Part shown: positions 1 to 10,699 of the stretch, piece by piece | Layout: each line of letters opens with the position of its first letter | How positions within the stretch are numbered: position 1 is the first letter of the stretch | NCBI GenBank assembly: GCA_021397845.1 | Contig: JAHSVC010000040.1 | Location: forward strand, 1,799,501 to 1,863,500 | Reading direction: 5' to 3' | From: Areca catechu | Lineage: Eukaryota > Streptophyta > Magnoliopsida > Arecales > Arecaceae | Length of the DNA: 64,000 nt | The notes under the pieces: generated by a model | Told to the model about the DNA's origin: nothing | Database searches by the model: none | The model's input: only the letters and a program-made list of their open reading frames with translations | Program-made: the position numbers and the translations under genes

Positions 1-1327
1 CCGGACACAATGCTGGGACGCGCTCATGTGGAGCGACTCGAAGTCCCAAGCCTCGAAGCACCGGCGGGGGTCCATCAGGTCAGCCAGGAGCCCGGCTGGA
101 TGGACAAGTACGCCGCGTACATCACCGACGGCATTCTGCCGGAAGACCGAGACGCGGCTCGCCTCATCAGGAAGAAGGCCGTGCGGTTTGTCCTGATGGA
201 CGGGCAGCTGTATCGAAGGTCCTACTCTTATCCCCTCCTCAAGTGCATTGGACCCGCAGAAGCCAAGCTTGTGCTCCAGGAGATTCACGAAGGCATCTGT
301 GGGAACCACGTGGGGGGCAGGGCATTGGCATACAAGGCCCTTCGTCAAGGCTACTTCTGGGAGACGATGAAGGAGGACGCCGCCGACTTCGTGAAGAAAT
401 GCGACCGGTGCCAGCGCCACGCCACGGTACAGCGGCAACCCTCCAACCCGATCTCTCAGCTCTCAGCCCCATGGCCATTCGCCCAGTGGGGAATGGACCT
501 TCGGCCCATTCCCGCCGGCATCCGGCCAGCGGAAGTTCTGATAGTGGCCATCGACTACTTCACAAAGTGGGTCGAAGCCGAACCCTTGGCAAGAATCACC
601 GAAGCAAACGTCGCCAAGTTCTTCTGGAAGTCCATCGTCTGCCGCTTCGGCCTCCCCCACACCGTCACGACCGACGGCACAACGGACGCCAGTCGACTGT
701 CGAGAGTTCGAGGATTTCTGCAACGACCTCGGCATCAAACATCGCTTCACCTCGGTGGCGCACCCCAGACCAACGGGGAGGCCGAGGTCACAAACAGGAC
801 CATTCTTCAGGGCCTCCGCACGCGGCTAGACCAAGCCAAGGGCAGGTGGGCCGACGAGCTTCCCAGCGTTCTTTGGGCATACCACACCACTCCAAGGACG
901 GCTACCGACGAAACCCCATTCAACCTCGTCTTCGGGGCCGAGGCAGTCATCCCGATCGAGCTCAGCATACCCACGCTGCGCGTGGAACAATACGACGAGA
1001 CAGAAACCCGGCCAGGATGATGCTCAACCTAGACCTCCTCGAAGAAAACAAGGGACAAGGCCCGAATCCGAATGGCGGCATACCGGCAACGTGTAGCCAG
1101 ATATTACAACTCCCGAGTACGGCCGAAGGTTTTTCGTCCCGGGGACTTGGTCCTCCGGCGTGCAGAAGCCTCCCAGCCACGAGAGTGCGGCAAGCTTTCA
1201 CCCAACTGGGAAGGCCTTATCGGGTAGCAGAAGCCTCCCTCACGGGGCATGTTACTTGGAAGAGTTGGGAGGTGCCAGGTTCCCCCGGACATGGAACCCC
1301 TCGAACCTGAGAATGTACTACCAGTGA
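1..1327 (+). pseudogene. Tat-1 pol, integrase region, frameshifted
   Basis: This is the C-terminal end of a retrotransposon polyprotein; integrase would join the element DNA to the chromosome. The HHCC zinc finger is visible at about 286-420 (HEGICGNH, then CDRCQRH). It is followed by the core: WGMDL carries the first catalytic Asp (about 487), then IDYFTKWVEAEP, and HPQTNGEAEV-like residues carry the catalytic Glu (about 765-790). Between about 675 and 770 the frame slips and then returns. The normally conserved TDNG stretch with the second Asp is scrambled there. A further shift near 1018 moves the GPY-type C-terminal domain into another frame. It ends with N-L-R-M-Y-Y-Q and TGA at 1325-1327. 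With the DDE triad damaged it cannot be active. The start is outside the window. Confidence 0.88.
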
Positions 1328-1387
1328 TGTAAGGCTCCCAGTTCCTTTAACAAAGCTTCTTCGCTTCAAACTTCTCTGACTTCAACA

Positions 1388-2090
1388 AAAAGCCCGGAGC
1401 ACAGCTCAGCAAGCCGCGCAAGGTTTGAGAAAGCCTGCGGCATCGAGCTCAGTCCGGAAGATCCTGGGCTTCGGCCTGGAAGGTGGCGTCGAACCCAGTT
1501 CGCCCACGCAAGCCCGGAGCACAGCTCAGCAAGCCGCGCAAGTTTGAGAAAGCCTGCGGCATCGAGCTCAGTCCGGAAGATCCTGGGGCTTCGGCCTGGA
1601 AGGTGGCGTCGAAACCAGTTCGCCCACGCAAGCCCGGAGCACAGCTCGGCAAGCCGCGCAAGGTTTGAGAAAGCCTGCGGCATCGAGCTCAGTCCGGAAG
1701 ATCCTGGGCTTCGGCCTGGAAGGTGGCGCCGAACAAGTTCGCGCAGCAAGCCCGGAGCACAGCTCGGCAAGCCGCGCAAGGTTGAGAAAGCCTGCGGCAT
1801 CGAGCTCAGTCCGGAAGATCCTGGGCTTCGGCCTGGAAGGCGGCGCCGAACCAAGTTCGCCCACGCAAGCCCGGAGCACAGCTCAGCAAGCCGCGCAAGG
1901 TTTGAGAAAGCCTGCGGCATCGAGCTCAGTCCGGAAGATCCTGGGCTTCGGCCTGGAAGGTGGCGCCGAATCCGCTTCGCCCACGCAGGCCCGGAGCACA
2001 GCTCAGCAAGCCGCGCGAGGTTTGAGAAAGCCTGCGGCATCGAGCTCAGTCCGGAGGATCCCAGGTTTCGGCCCGGAAGATGGTGCAGGG
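1388..2090 (+). repeat. 119-bp tandem array downstream of Tat-1 pol
   Basis: About six direct copies with a period near 119 bp begin at about 1390, 1510, 1629, 1748, 1866 and 1986. Each contains AAGCCCGGAGCACAGCTC, then GGCATCGAGCTCAGTCCGGA. Copies differ by single bases and 1-3 bp indels, so every frame is open for a while on both strands; I read no protein in it. It lies between the pol stop and the 3' end of the antisense gene. Confidence 0.93.
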
Positions 2091-2402
2091 ACTGTGTTGT
2101 CCGCGCAAGCATGAAGGCAGCCCAAAGTCGGACTGCTCAGGATTCTTGCTTTGCCGCAACACGGTTTTGCAGACCCCGTCCTTCGATTTAGTATGGAAGA
2201 ACCGGGCCGCAGTTGTCTCAGGTATCCCAGACCGACATCTCAGGAACAAACAAACAAAGAAGAAGAAAAAGAGCCAAAGTTGATAGACAAATTTTTACAA
2301 AGAAAGGAGTCTTCATTACAAAGTGTTCAGTAAACAGGGAGCTCCGACAGGCCGGAACTCCCCAAAAAAAAAAGAGAAAGACACGGAAAGCAAAAGTACA
2401 AG
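2091..2402. other. Short spacer between the array and the antisense gene
   Basis: Non-repetitive DNA with several A-rich runs (about 2250-2400). Pol and the antisense gene converge here, so this may hold 3' ends of both transcripts. I see no clear polyadenylation signal that would settle it. Confidence 0.4.
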
Positions 2403-3125
2403 TCAGCAGTCACTGGGGCGCAGGGTCGGCGCCGTCCGCCGAGGTGCGGGCGCCTCCTCTTCAACTTCCACGACGACGGCTCCGGAGGGCTGTGTCTGGG
2501 CCGCGGCGTCGTCGGTCGGAGCTGCTGCAGGTGCCGCCTGAAGTATCGCCTGGGTCGTGCCGGAGGCCCTGCCCTCGCTCCCGGCTCCTGCCGCCGACGA
2601 CGACCGCACTCAGGTCCAGTTGGGGGAAGAAGGCCCCACCTTTTCCCGGCACATCCGGAACCCCTTCAGGAAGGAGTCCACGGCGGCCTCCCGGACTTCC
2701 GACGTAAACTCGTCGGAAGCCCGAATTTGGGGACGGCCTCCAGCGCTTCCCGCTTTGCCGCCTCCAGGAGCCCGTTGATGTACGAGCTCCGGTCTTTCGC
2801 CATGGCCGCCTCCCGCCGGGCCTCGTCCAGCTGACGCTCCAGAAACAGTGAGTGGGCCTGCAGGCGCGCTTTCTCCGCCGCGTCCTCCTCAGTGCGGCGC
2901 TGGTTGGAGGTCCGCTCCTCCGCCAAGGAGGCCTCCAGTTCCTTGTTCCGCTCCTCGGAACGCGCCAGGTCGGACTGGAGGGCCTGCTTCTCTGCTCGCA
3001 GCTCGGCCCCTTGTCCACCAAGTCCTTCACGTCGGCCGCGAGTTTCCAAGCTTCTGCTCCCGCTCGGAGTCCCGCTTGGCGTTCCCTACGAGGTAGTTCC
3101 TCAGTAGGAGGACGTCGTTCCCGAT

Positions 3126-3214
3126 CTGCAAGGACAAAAGCAACATGTCAGTACCGAGGCAGGAGGCCTCGGATGAAAGAGAAAAGAAGAGCTGAAGCTG
3201 AAGAACAGACTTAC
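3126..3214 (-). other. Intron 2 of the Tat-1 antisense gene
   Basis: 89 nt on the minus strand, GTAAGTCTG (3214 downward) to TTGTCCTTGCAG (ends 3126). It happens to be open in the reading frame, so an unspliced reading is also possible. Tat-2 is truncated before this position, so only one copy supports it. Confidence 0.55.
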
Positions 3215-3722
3215 CGAGAAGAGCTGGGGGCAGGATGCCGAGCAGCGCATCCGAGTAGTCCCGGCCGCCCCGAGCTCGGCGGTCCCGGGCGGTGGAAGCA
3301 TACTCCATCACCCTCTCCGCCAGCCCTCGGTCGAGGATGACCGAGTCCCGGTGCGAGATTACCGGCGCGGGCCCTTCGGGCCGATCCCCGCGACAGCTGC
3401 CCCTCTGCTGGAGCTGCAGCCGACGGACCGGCGGTCGCCACTGGCGGTGCCGTTGGGCTGGCAGGAAGGGCCCGGGGGATGGGCAGAGCGGCGGGCGCCG
3501 GAGCTCTCTCGGCAGCGTTGCCAGGCCGTGGGGCCGAGGCGCCAGGGGCGCCGCCCTGAGGAGGTCTGGGCGAAGAAACAGCGGCAGCTAGGCCGGGCGC
3601 GGTCGCCGCTGCGACCTCCCGGCTCGTCTCTGTGCGAGCCCTCTTCGCCACGGGCTCGTCCACGTCGACGACCTCCCTCTGGGCCGCTCCCTCCAGAAGA
3701 TTCTCTAAGGAAAACTTCATCC

Positions 3723-3811
3723 CTGCAAAGTGGAGAAATCAGAAGGTCAGACAGTTCAATCTTAAAAAGAGAGGGGGGAAGGGCAGAAGTTAATGCGGGG
3801 CCAAATCTCAC
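3723..3811 (-). other. Intron 1 of the Tat-1 antisense gene
   Basis: 89 nt on the minus strand, from GTGAGATTTGG (3811 downward) to a pyrimidine-rich CTTTGCAG (ends 3723). The next exon opens GGATGAAG. A GT-AG interval of 84-90 nt sits at the same protein position in Tat-2 (11671-11588) and Tat-B (31975-32064). This three-way agreement is the main reason to believe it is spliced. Confidence 0.72.
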
Positions 3812-4678
3812 CGGTCTCCCGGATGGGACTGATGCCGGCCTCAAAAAGATTCTGCTCAGAAAGCAGAACTCGAGCGGCGGGACCACGTCACTCAGGAGCT
3901 GGCTGTAAGACTCCTGGTCCGCGGGCTCGACTCGAGAACTCCGGTTCGGCGACCGGTCCGGTTCGCTCCAAGCCCAGTCGACGTCGCGACCGAAGCAAAG
4001 AAAAACCGGCTCTTCCATCCTTGACCGAAGAAGGGAGGTCGAACCGAGACACCTAGGCCGGGGCGAAATGTACCACCAGCCATCATCGGTGGAGCACTTC
4101 TCAGGGTGAACAGGGCCTGAAGAGTGGAAAACGGGCAACGAAACCCGTGGAAATGGCAGAAGACAATGAAGGAGAAGATGACCCGGATGGCATTAGGAGC
4201 CAGCTGAGCCGGGACGAGCCGGAAATGGCTGAGAAAGGAAAGGAAAAAAGGGTGCAGAGGAAAACGAAGACCCCCGAGGAGGAAGTCTTCGTAGAAGGCA
4301 ATGCGGCGGGGCCACTCATGGTGACACGCTCCCGGACCGCGGAGCAAACAGACGGACAGATCCCGGGATGCCATAGGCATCCCGGAGCAGAGAAAGATCA
4401 CCTTCGGTCATGGTAGAGGCATGACCGGAGGGACCGGCGGGGAAGAAGTGGCGGAGCAGGAAGAGAAGCCAAGGCGGGGAGTGAACGGAGGGGCACGGCA
4501 GGCGCAACCGGAGGGGACCGGACCCCCCTGGGGATGCCAATAGTGACACCCCCGGGTTGCAAGCGCCGGCGAACCTCCTCTGGAATTACTCCTCGTCCGA
4601 GGAGGAAGAAGACGGAGTCCTCGGCCGGGATGGACCGGCCTCGTCCGAGTTAGAAGAGACATGGCGACGGCGCGCCAT

Positions 4679-5132
4679 GGAAGAAGGAAAAGAGAAGGGG
4701 GCTGAATAAGAAACGAGAGAGAAGGAGAAGAAGACACTTACCCAAAAATGCACAGACGGGCGCGAGCAGCAGAAGTTGTTAGCTGCAGCGAACGCCCACG
4801 AAGCAAGGGAAAAGGCCTCGTTCTGGAAAGTCCCCCCTTTCAAACTCAGCCGGCAGCAGCCGTACCCACCATTCCGCCTCAGGCCACTGGATGGTCGCCA
4901 CGTGGGCACACGCCCGACACCGACGCCTCGTTAGCAGAGTAACGGCCTCTGCCCCGAAGCAGCGCATTGATTACGGGCAAGTGGACGACACGTGGCGACT
5001 CCCCATAGGTCTTCAGCCGCATCGAGCCACGACGAATGGAGATCGTGCCAATTATGATGCAAGATCCTCGCCTCCCACGTCATGTCAGCAATTAATCCGA
5101 CGCTCCGTTCTACGATGCCCCAACGGAATGGC
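4679..5132. other. Leader region upstream of the Tat-1 antisense gene
   Basis: This lies between the antisense ATG and the polypurine tract. No TATA box like the one in Tat-B is visible. GTAAGT (near 4740) and TTATTCAG (near 4708) occur on the minus strand but are only 40 nt apart, too close for a plant intron. Confidence 0.4.
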
Positions 5133-5150
5133 GAGCTGGGGGGGGCAAAC
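5133..5150 (+). promoter_or_regulatory. Polypurine tract of Tat-1
   Basis: GAGCTGGGGGGGGCAAAC immediately precedes the LTR start TGTTAAGCCG. In LTR retrotransposons this tract primes plus-strand DNA. Tat-B has the same arrangement on the minus strand (GGAGTGGGGGGCAAC before its LTR at 27980), which supports both LTR boundaries. Confidence 0.85.
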
Positions 5151-6636
5151 TGTTAAGCCGTGACAGTGACGTGGCCAGGCTCAGGTATCGCCGAATGCGA
5201 GCGAGCCACGTGTGAGTTTAATGCCGGAATCAGCGCCACGTCCTCAAGGCTGGGGTCGGCAGACCGCACCGCCCGATACTGTGAAGCAAACGGCCCCCGC
5301 CGAGGCGAGTTCGGCCCGAAGTTCCCCCACCAATCATCTGCGCCGGGCTCGGAGGAGCCGCCCGGTGAGGTCGGCCGAGGTCGGCTGACCCTCCGCCTTG
5401 CGCAAGGTGGCCGACCGGAGACGGCTCCACCTCGGCCGAAGCCAGGGCGATCTTCTGCAACTCGCCAGGTGTCCACCCAGGAGGGGTCCACCTTGGCCGA
5501 GGTCGGCTGACCCCCGCTTGCGCCAGGTGGCCGCCCGGAGACGGGTCCACCTCGGCCGAAGCCAGGCGATCTTCTGCCACCTCGCCAGGTGTCCACCCAT
5601 GGAGGGGTCCACCTTGGCCGAGTGGCGGCTGACCCTCGCTTGCGCCAGGTGGCCGCCCGGAGACGGGTCCACCTCGGCGAAGCCAGGCGATCTCTGCCCC
5701 TCGCCAGGCCACCAGGAGGGGTCCACCTAGGCCGAGGTCGTCGGCCGATCTCCCGCCTCTCGCCAGTCGGCCCCCGGAGACAGGGCCAACTCAGCCGAAG
5801 CCAGACCGCTCGTACGGAGAGGCCCCCGGGGGAAAGCGACGGGTCCTGAGGCCATCCCTCGGGCCGTACCGACCCCAGACGGCATCCCGTACGGAGGGCG
5901 GCGGCACGCGGAACGTGACTTACACTGGCCCGACAGGTCCCGCAGTCGAGAGATCCGATCCTGACGGAACAGGCCCCGTAAACGGATGGCGCCCACGCTC
6001 GGGGAAAAGAGCACTCTCACGAAGCCGAGGCCTGACGACTGGCCGCTCTGCTAGCGCCGCCCTCCTCCTTCTCTCTTCTGTCCTTGCCTTCTCCCTGCTG
6101 GGCCCGGCGGACGAGGTCGGAAAGCCGCCTGGCCTCCTTCGCCAAAAAGGGAAAGGAAAGGAAGACAGGGGGGAGGAGTTTTCGAGGAGGAAAAGGACAA
6201 GCACACGACGGAAAGCACACGACGGAGGGGGATAAAGAAGGAAGAATCCAAAGACTGCAAGGTAAGCCAACTAGCCTGGGGACAAGAAGGAAGCACCGGC
6301 ACAAGACCTCGCTCTGAGAAAGAAGCCAGAGATCCCGAGAGGGGAATACTGGACGCGAGCTCGGCAGGCAGGCCCAGCCGAGATTCCGGTCCCCGGTGCT
6401 TCCCCTTCATAGTTAACTCTCCAAACCTGGGACCCTTTAGAGGGCCTGGGAGCGAGAGTCTGTTCCCCTCGTCGTCTACTGACTTGACCGTCGGAGCCCC
6501 CTCGCCGGAATCCCCGGCCAGGGTCCTCTAACCCTTTGTTGCAGGTTTCTCGCAGGAAGGGAGGCTCCCTTGCCAGGCGGTCAGGGAGGATCGGCTGATC
6601 CTCGGCACGGGCGCGGCGACGAGGACGGCAACAACA
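5151..6636 (+). repeat. 3' LTR of Tat-1
   Basis: The LTR starts TGTTAAGCCG directly after the polypurine tract. It ends in GGCAACAACA near 6633-6636, where GC content drops sharply into AT-rich DNA. The last 150 bp (ACTGACTTGACCGTCGGAG, then TTGCAGG) match the end of the Tat-2 LTR (about 14400-14465). They also match, inverted, the Tat-B and Tat-A LTRs. The start carries the tandem array at 5390-5780. No second LTR in the window allows dating. Confidence 0.8.
5390..5780 (+). repeat. 121-bp tandem array in the Tat-1 LTR
   Basis: Copies start at about 5397, 5518 and 5639, with a partial fourth. Each holds two related halves, GACGGGTCCACCTCGGC and GAGGGGTCCACCTTGGC. The core GGTCCACCTCGGCCGA also builds the array at 62500-64000, and a diverged form builds the one at 35813-36340. 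Confidence 0.88.
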
Positions 6637-6783
6637 TTGATGAAGATACATAGTTAATATCTTCATTTTCATGTAATAAATGATTATACACTATCTTTAT
6701 TTTCTCATTATTTTTTTTATATTTGATTGTGTTCATTATTTGTACTAACTTGTTTAACTATTTATTTGTAGTGATACTTGAGA

Positions 6784-8440
6784 ATGGTTCCAAGATTGAA
6801 ACGCTGTACAAGGGCCAATTCCAAAAATGTTCATTCCACCACACCTACCCCAATAGTAGAGCCATCTACATTTTTGTCTCAATAAAATGCTTCTAACTCA
6901 CCCCCATTGAGTTTATAGTACCACCTAGTCAGCCCAGTTCAATAGCTACAAATGAGCCATGTGTGCCACTTAATACATCTAATTCTGCACAAGGTGATCG
7001 TTATTTTTTAATTAAGTCCTTTGATTTCTAAAGAAAAAAATTTCTTATTTATATTTTCAAATGTTTACAGGTTCTGCATCAACGAGGAAGGGTCGTGGTC
7101 CTATATGCGATATTGGTTTGAGTAAGATGAAGAAAATACTAGGTAATAATTTGACAGTAGTGATTGATGTAGATCAATGGAGACCAGTTGATCGAGTGCA
7201 ATCAGCAAAATTCTCTAGTGAAGTAGGTTTTGTTTCTCGTCAATGTATGCATGCACCTAAAAGATTTAAGGATCTAAATGAAGATGACTTAAATCCTGCA
7301 TTTGATAGGTTGGAGGTAAGACATTTTTTATGAATTTTATATAAAGTTATAGAATCTTGTTATGAACATGAGGACATTGAAGTACTTTTAGGTTGCCCAT
7401 GTAGGAGCCAATTCTTTTACATATTATATGTTTCTTATAGTTGAAGAAAATTGCATTCACATAGAATGATGGAGCTTTTTTTTTGTTTATATAATTTATA
7501 GAGCAAATTGAAGATTCTGATTTAAGAGAGGACCCGGAAGTAGCGAAATGTGTGCTTCAAAGGATGCAAGCACATGGCAAGGATGTGAGGTCAACATTAC
7601 GAAAGCATTATTTGAAAATTAGTTCTGATGCAGAAGCAAGGCGAAATAAGCCTGTCAATATATCTCAACAGAATTGCAATGAGCTATGTGATTATGGTCT
7701 AATCCTCGTGTGAAGGTTTATAATCTTCTACCTAGTAACAAAATTTGATTTTTTGTTTTTATTAGTCCATATGCTAATGAATATAGTTACTAACATCTGA
7801 AAGTTGTTTGTGTTTTTTTTATCTCAAGAAAATTTGTTCAATCAATGCTACAAATCGAGCAAAGGCAAAGTGATGCATAAAATAGGATCTATGGCATTTG
7901 TAGCAGTGCGACATGAAATTGTAAGAGACTATTTTATAACTATTATATATTAAACACAATTTAGATTTTTAATAAATTTATTGACTTTGGTGCAATATTA
8001 GTCACAAAAAGAGCTCAATGGGGAAGAGTGTGATAGAATTACCTTGTTCAAGCACACTTACTGTAATTTAGCATGTGTATGGGCAAACTCTTATGCAGAG
8101 GAGTGTTATGTAAGTTGACATGTTTAGTTTCATTCATTATACACATTTTCAAATTTCAAATTTTAATCATATAACGACTTTTGTCTTAGAATGAAATGCA
8201 AAGGTTATTGGCTGAGTCTGAAATTGAAGGAAACTCTATAACTGTGGATGAAATTTAGGCAAAGTATTGGGAGTAAGATCTGGATACATTAAGGGACTTG
8301 ACATGGTTCGAAGCCACAACAAGCCTCAAGATCAAAGTTTAAGTTAAACCAACTTGAAGAACAATTAAAAGAGTCTTGATTGGAGAATGACAAGTTGAAA
8401 GAAAATGCAGATGAACTCAGGGACAGGTTGGATTAGCAAG
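6784..8440 (+). pseudogene. CACTA second gene, Transposase_24 (Ptta/En/Spm)-like
   Basis: A set of short exon-like segments with good plant splice sites. ATG is at 6784. Further segments are about 7073-7315 (RKGRGPICDIG, FSSEVGFVSRQ; donor GTAAGA), 7501-7730 (DPEVAKCVLQ), 7829-7920 (INATNRAKAK, MAFVAVRHEI; donor GTAAGA), 8001-8110 (DRITLFKHTY, WANSYAEECY; donor GTAAGT) and 8191-8440 (a coiled-coil-like end). The N-R-A-K and L-F-K-x-T-Y blocks in this order are what I remember of the CACTA family Transposase_24 domain. These proteins are thought to bind element ends and assist the TNP2-type transposase. Single-base losses near 7710 and 7870 and in-frame stops near 6889 and 8258 break it. Confidence 0.68.
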
Positions 8441-8449
8441 GACGTCTAA

Positions 8450-9685
8450 TCGAGAGATGTTACTTGCTGCACAAGGTCAATCCGTAACCAGACCATTATG
8501 GTAATTTGTCATCTTTTAATTTTATAAATTAATGATATGTAAAATATTAATCTTGTTTTACTTGATATGGTTACATTCTAATTTTTGCAAAAAAGGTGTA
8601 CTTAGAAATGGTGTTCGACAACATGTCTTCAGTCTTTTGGGGTAAGTGCTATAGCCTAAATTATCTCAAGTGTCTGCTTCTCATTTTTATATCCTGGTTG
8701 TTACTTGTACCTACATTAATGGATAATTGGTTTGCTGAAGATTACTAGAAATCAAAACAAAGAGCTGAAGCATGTGCCTTACTGGATTCTATACGTACTT
8801 TTAACTTATATTGATTTTACATCTTACGAAAAATATATGGGTATCACAAATAAATTATCATAAGAATTACAATAGAAGGAATAATATATTGTAAATACCA
8901 TAACCTTGGTCAGCCAAACAATATATTTAAAAGATGGTTTTCCTGAGGATCATTATGATATAGAGTTGAAGAGGTTACAAAATTTGTATCATTATGTTTT
9001 TGATTTATGTACAGTTATGATATATATAAAAAAAAGTATTGTTATCTCTACAAAGATCATTATGTTTTTGATACAACATGTACAGTCATGATATAAACTT
9101 GTATCATTATGTTTGATATATATAAAAACCTGCCATCCCAATTCAATCAGTAAGGACCACAAATCTGATACATTCTGCACATATGTTCTGGAAGCATGAC
9201 CATAAATCAATAATCAAATCTTTTAAGAGTTCAAGTGATAATAGCATGACCACAGTCTACATAAGTCTCAAGTCCCTAAACTGGCTACATTTTAGGACAA
9301 TATATGAAATTAACAGAGATCAAAATGTAAAACCAATGACCACTGATTTAATTGATATAACTTTTCAAGAACTGGGGACACATTTAGTGGTAATCGATAC
9401 ATAGGGTGACTTGGAATCAAGTGAAGACCATCGAAACATAACTGAAACATATAAGAAACAAGGAAGCACTTAGTTGCACTCTATTATTTCTTGATGATAC
9501 TCTAAAACACACACTAAAAATGCAACAAAAATAATTGATACCATGAACAATATGAAACACAAAAGTAGAGGTAGCAAATACACCTATAATAACTTAACAT
9601 ACAGCACAAGTGAATATGAAACATAAAACAATTGCAGCATATGCAATACACCACTTAGATAATACTATAGCTCAAAGATGCATAA
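8450..9685. other. CACTA-1 interior without a recognised gene
   Basis: AT-rich, with short frames only. A 25-30 bp motif containing ATCATTATGTTTTTGAT recurs at about 8990-9115. I see no conserved protein motif on either strand. Confidence 0.45.
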
Positions 9686-9687
9686 TT

Positions 9688-10005
9688 TATATATAGGTCG
9701 ACACTGGCCAGAAGCATCTTTGATAATGGTGGTTCCAGTCGAAACTCAACCATTTTTCTATCCAATTTGGTTTGAAGCCCCTAATCCAAGGCTCCAAGAC
9801 TGTATAGTTGTTCCATAGCAGATATGAGAGCTTGAGGTGATGGCGGGTCCATAAAATCAAATGATAAGAGGTCATTATTCCCTATGGCCTTCATAGTTAG
9901 AGTTGTCACCCCAAGGTTGATTCTTTGGATTTCAGGAATTGTGGTGGGTGACATTTCATTACGGTAGGCACTCTTTGTGTAAAAACGGTAACACTTCCAG
10001 AACAT
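9688..10005 (-). pseudogene. Captured fragment of a DEAH-box RNA helicase (Prp22/DHX8 type)
   Basis: Reading the minus strand from about 10005 gives CYRFYTKSAYRNEM, TTIPEIQRINLG, DLLSFDFMDPPSPQ and ALISAMEQLYSLGALD, then a TAG codon (about 9787-9785). The same frame continues with KLDRKM and EPPLSKMLLASVDL to about 9695. This order is the end of the second RecA domain and start of the winged-helix/HA2 region of spliceosomal DEAH helicases. Those enzymes unwind RNA during splicing. Only about 105 of more than 1000 residues are present and no ATPase motif is included. It lies antisense to the CACTA gene and inside the element, so it is best read as host sequence captured by the transposon. The intronless stretch suits either one exon or a cDNA source. 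Confidence 0.82.
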
Positions 10006-10009
10006 ATTG

Positions 10010-10690
10010 AATGTATTTGGCTTATCACAAACGTAATGATACATATGTCCTCTCCAAGTTTTTGGTTGCTAAATTCTACCAGTAATTTTTGTAGTATTTG
10101 GCTTATCTGCAACTTTTTTCTTCATAATTACATTCTGCACTGTACATATGTCCTCTCCAAGTTCTCATTTCTATATATATGGGAAACTTTTCTTTCATTT
10201 AGTGCATGTCAGATTGAAGAAAATTCAAGAACAAATGGGATGTGAACTTTGTATCGATGGAATGTGAACTTTGTATTCATTATTGTCGCTGTTCTCTTTT
10301 TTTAATATTTGACTATTTAAAATATTTACAAATAAAGACTTATCTTTTATATTTATTCATGCAGGTTGATAATTTTGGAGCACAAAAATATTGAAGTATA
10401 AATTTTGCGCAATCCTGCTCATGTTTTAGGAATGTTTTGGTACTTATTTTTGAATATGTTTGATCTTTTGAAGAGCAGTGATTGTATTTTTGATGTCAAC
10501 AACTATTTATGATGACAATTGGATATTATAGCCAAATATTTTGTTCATTTTGGGTTATTGTATGTATTGACAAATTTATATTCAAGACTATAAATATTTG
10601 GATCTCTTTCACTAAATTTTGTTAAATTTGATTGATTTTGTAGATTTTTAGTTATAAAGAGTTCATAACAATGATGAGTATCTTTGAATA
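10010..10690. other. CACTA-1 interior, AT-rich
   Basis: No gene recognised. A short direct repeat (CATATGTCCTCTCCAAGTT at about 10044 and again at about 10145) flanks the upstream end of the helicase fragment. Confidence 0.4.
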
Positions 10691-10699
10691 CAGGTGACA

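Larger units (their letters stand above)
2403..4678 (-). pseudogene. Tat-1 antisense gene, Transposase_28-like with coiled coil, two introns
   Basis: The reading starts at an ATG at 4678-4676 (MARRRHVSSNSDEAGPSRP), rich in Ser and acidic residues. Exon 1 then carries a conserved block: FPLHPFF, LVPAQLAPNAIRVIFSF and GWKSRFFFASV (about 4290-3990). This matches my memory of the plant 'putative gypsy type transposon' domain (Pfam Transposase_28). Two introns fit GT-AG: 3811-3723 (89 nt, ends TTTGCAG) and 3214-3126 (89 nt, GTAAGT to CTTGCAG). Exon 2 begins GMKFSLENLL and is basic and Pro/Ala-rich. Exon 3 is a Glu/Arg-rich coiled coil (about 3049-2720) with an acidic tail ending at TGA 2405-2403. 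Frame slips near 4590, 4420, 3500, 3020 and 2720 and a few stops make it a pseudogene. The function of this protein is unknown. Confidence 0.75.
1..6636 (+). mobile_element. Tat-1: 3' part of a Tat-lineage Ty3/gypsy LTR retrotransposon
   Basis: The block reads in element order: integrase end of pol, a tandem-repeat array, an antisense gene on the minus strand, a polypurine tract, then an LTR. Pol ending in a W-N-x-x-N-L-x-x-Y-Y-Q tail, with an antisense gene between pol and the 3' LTR, is what I know of plant Tat-lineage elements. The 5' LTR, gag, protease and RT would lie left of the window. It is strongly GC-rich compared with the AT-rich CACTA DNA that begins at about 6637. Confidence 0.85.

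Noticed and set aside
1366..2191. Overlapping open frames of about 150-250 residues on both strands
   Set aside because: All are translations of the 119-bp tandem array after Tat-1 pol; the frames change identity at each indel between copies.
3359..4138. 259-residue minus-strand frame as one protein
   Set aside because: It runs through intron 1 (3811-3723) and through out-of-frame parts of two exons; the conserved motifs lie in other frames before and after.
4708..4747. Intron in the leader of the Tat-1 antisense gene
   Set aside because: GTAAGT and TTATTCAG are only 40 nt apart, below the usual plant intron minimum, and the other copies show nothing comparable.
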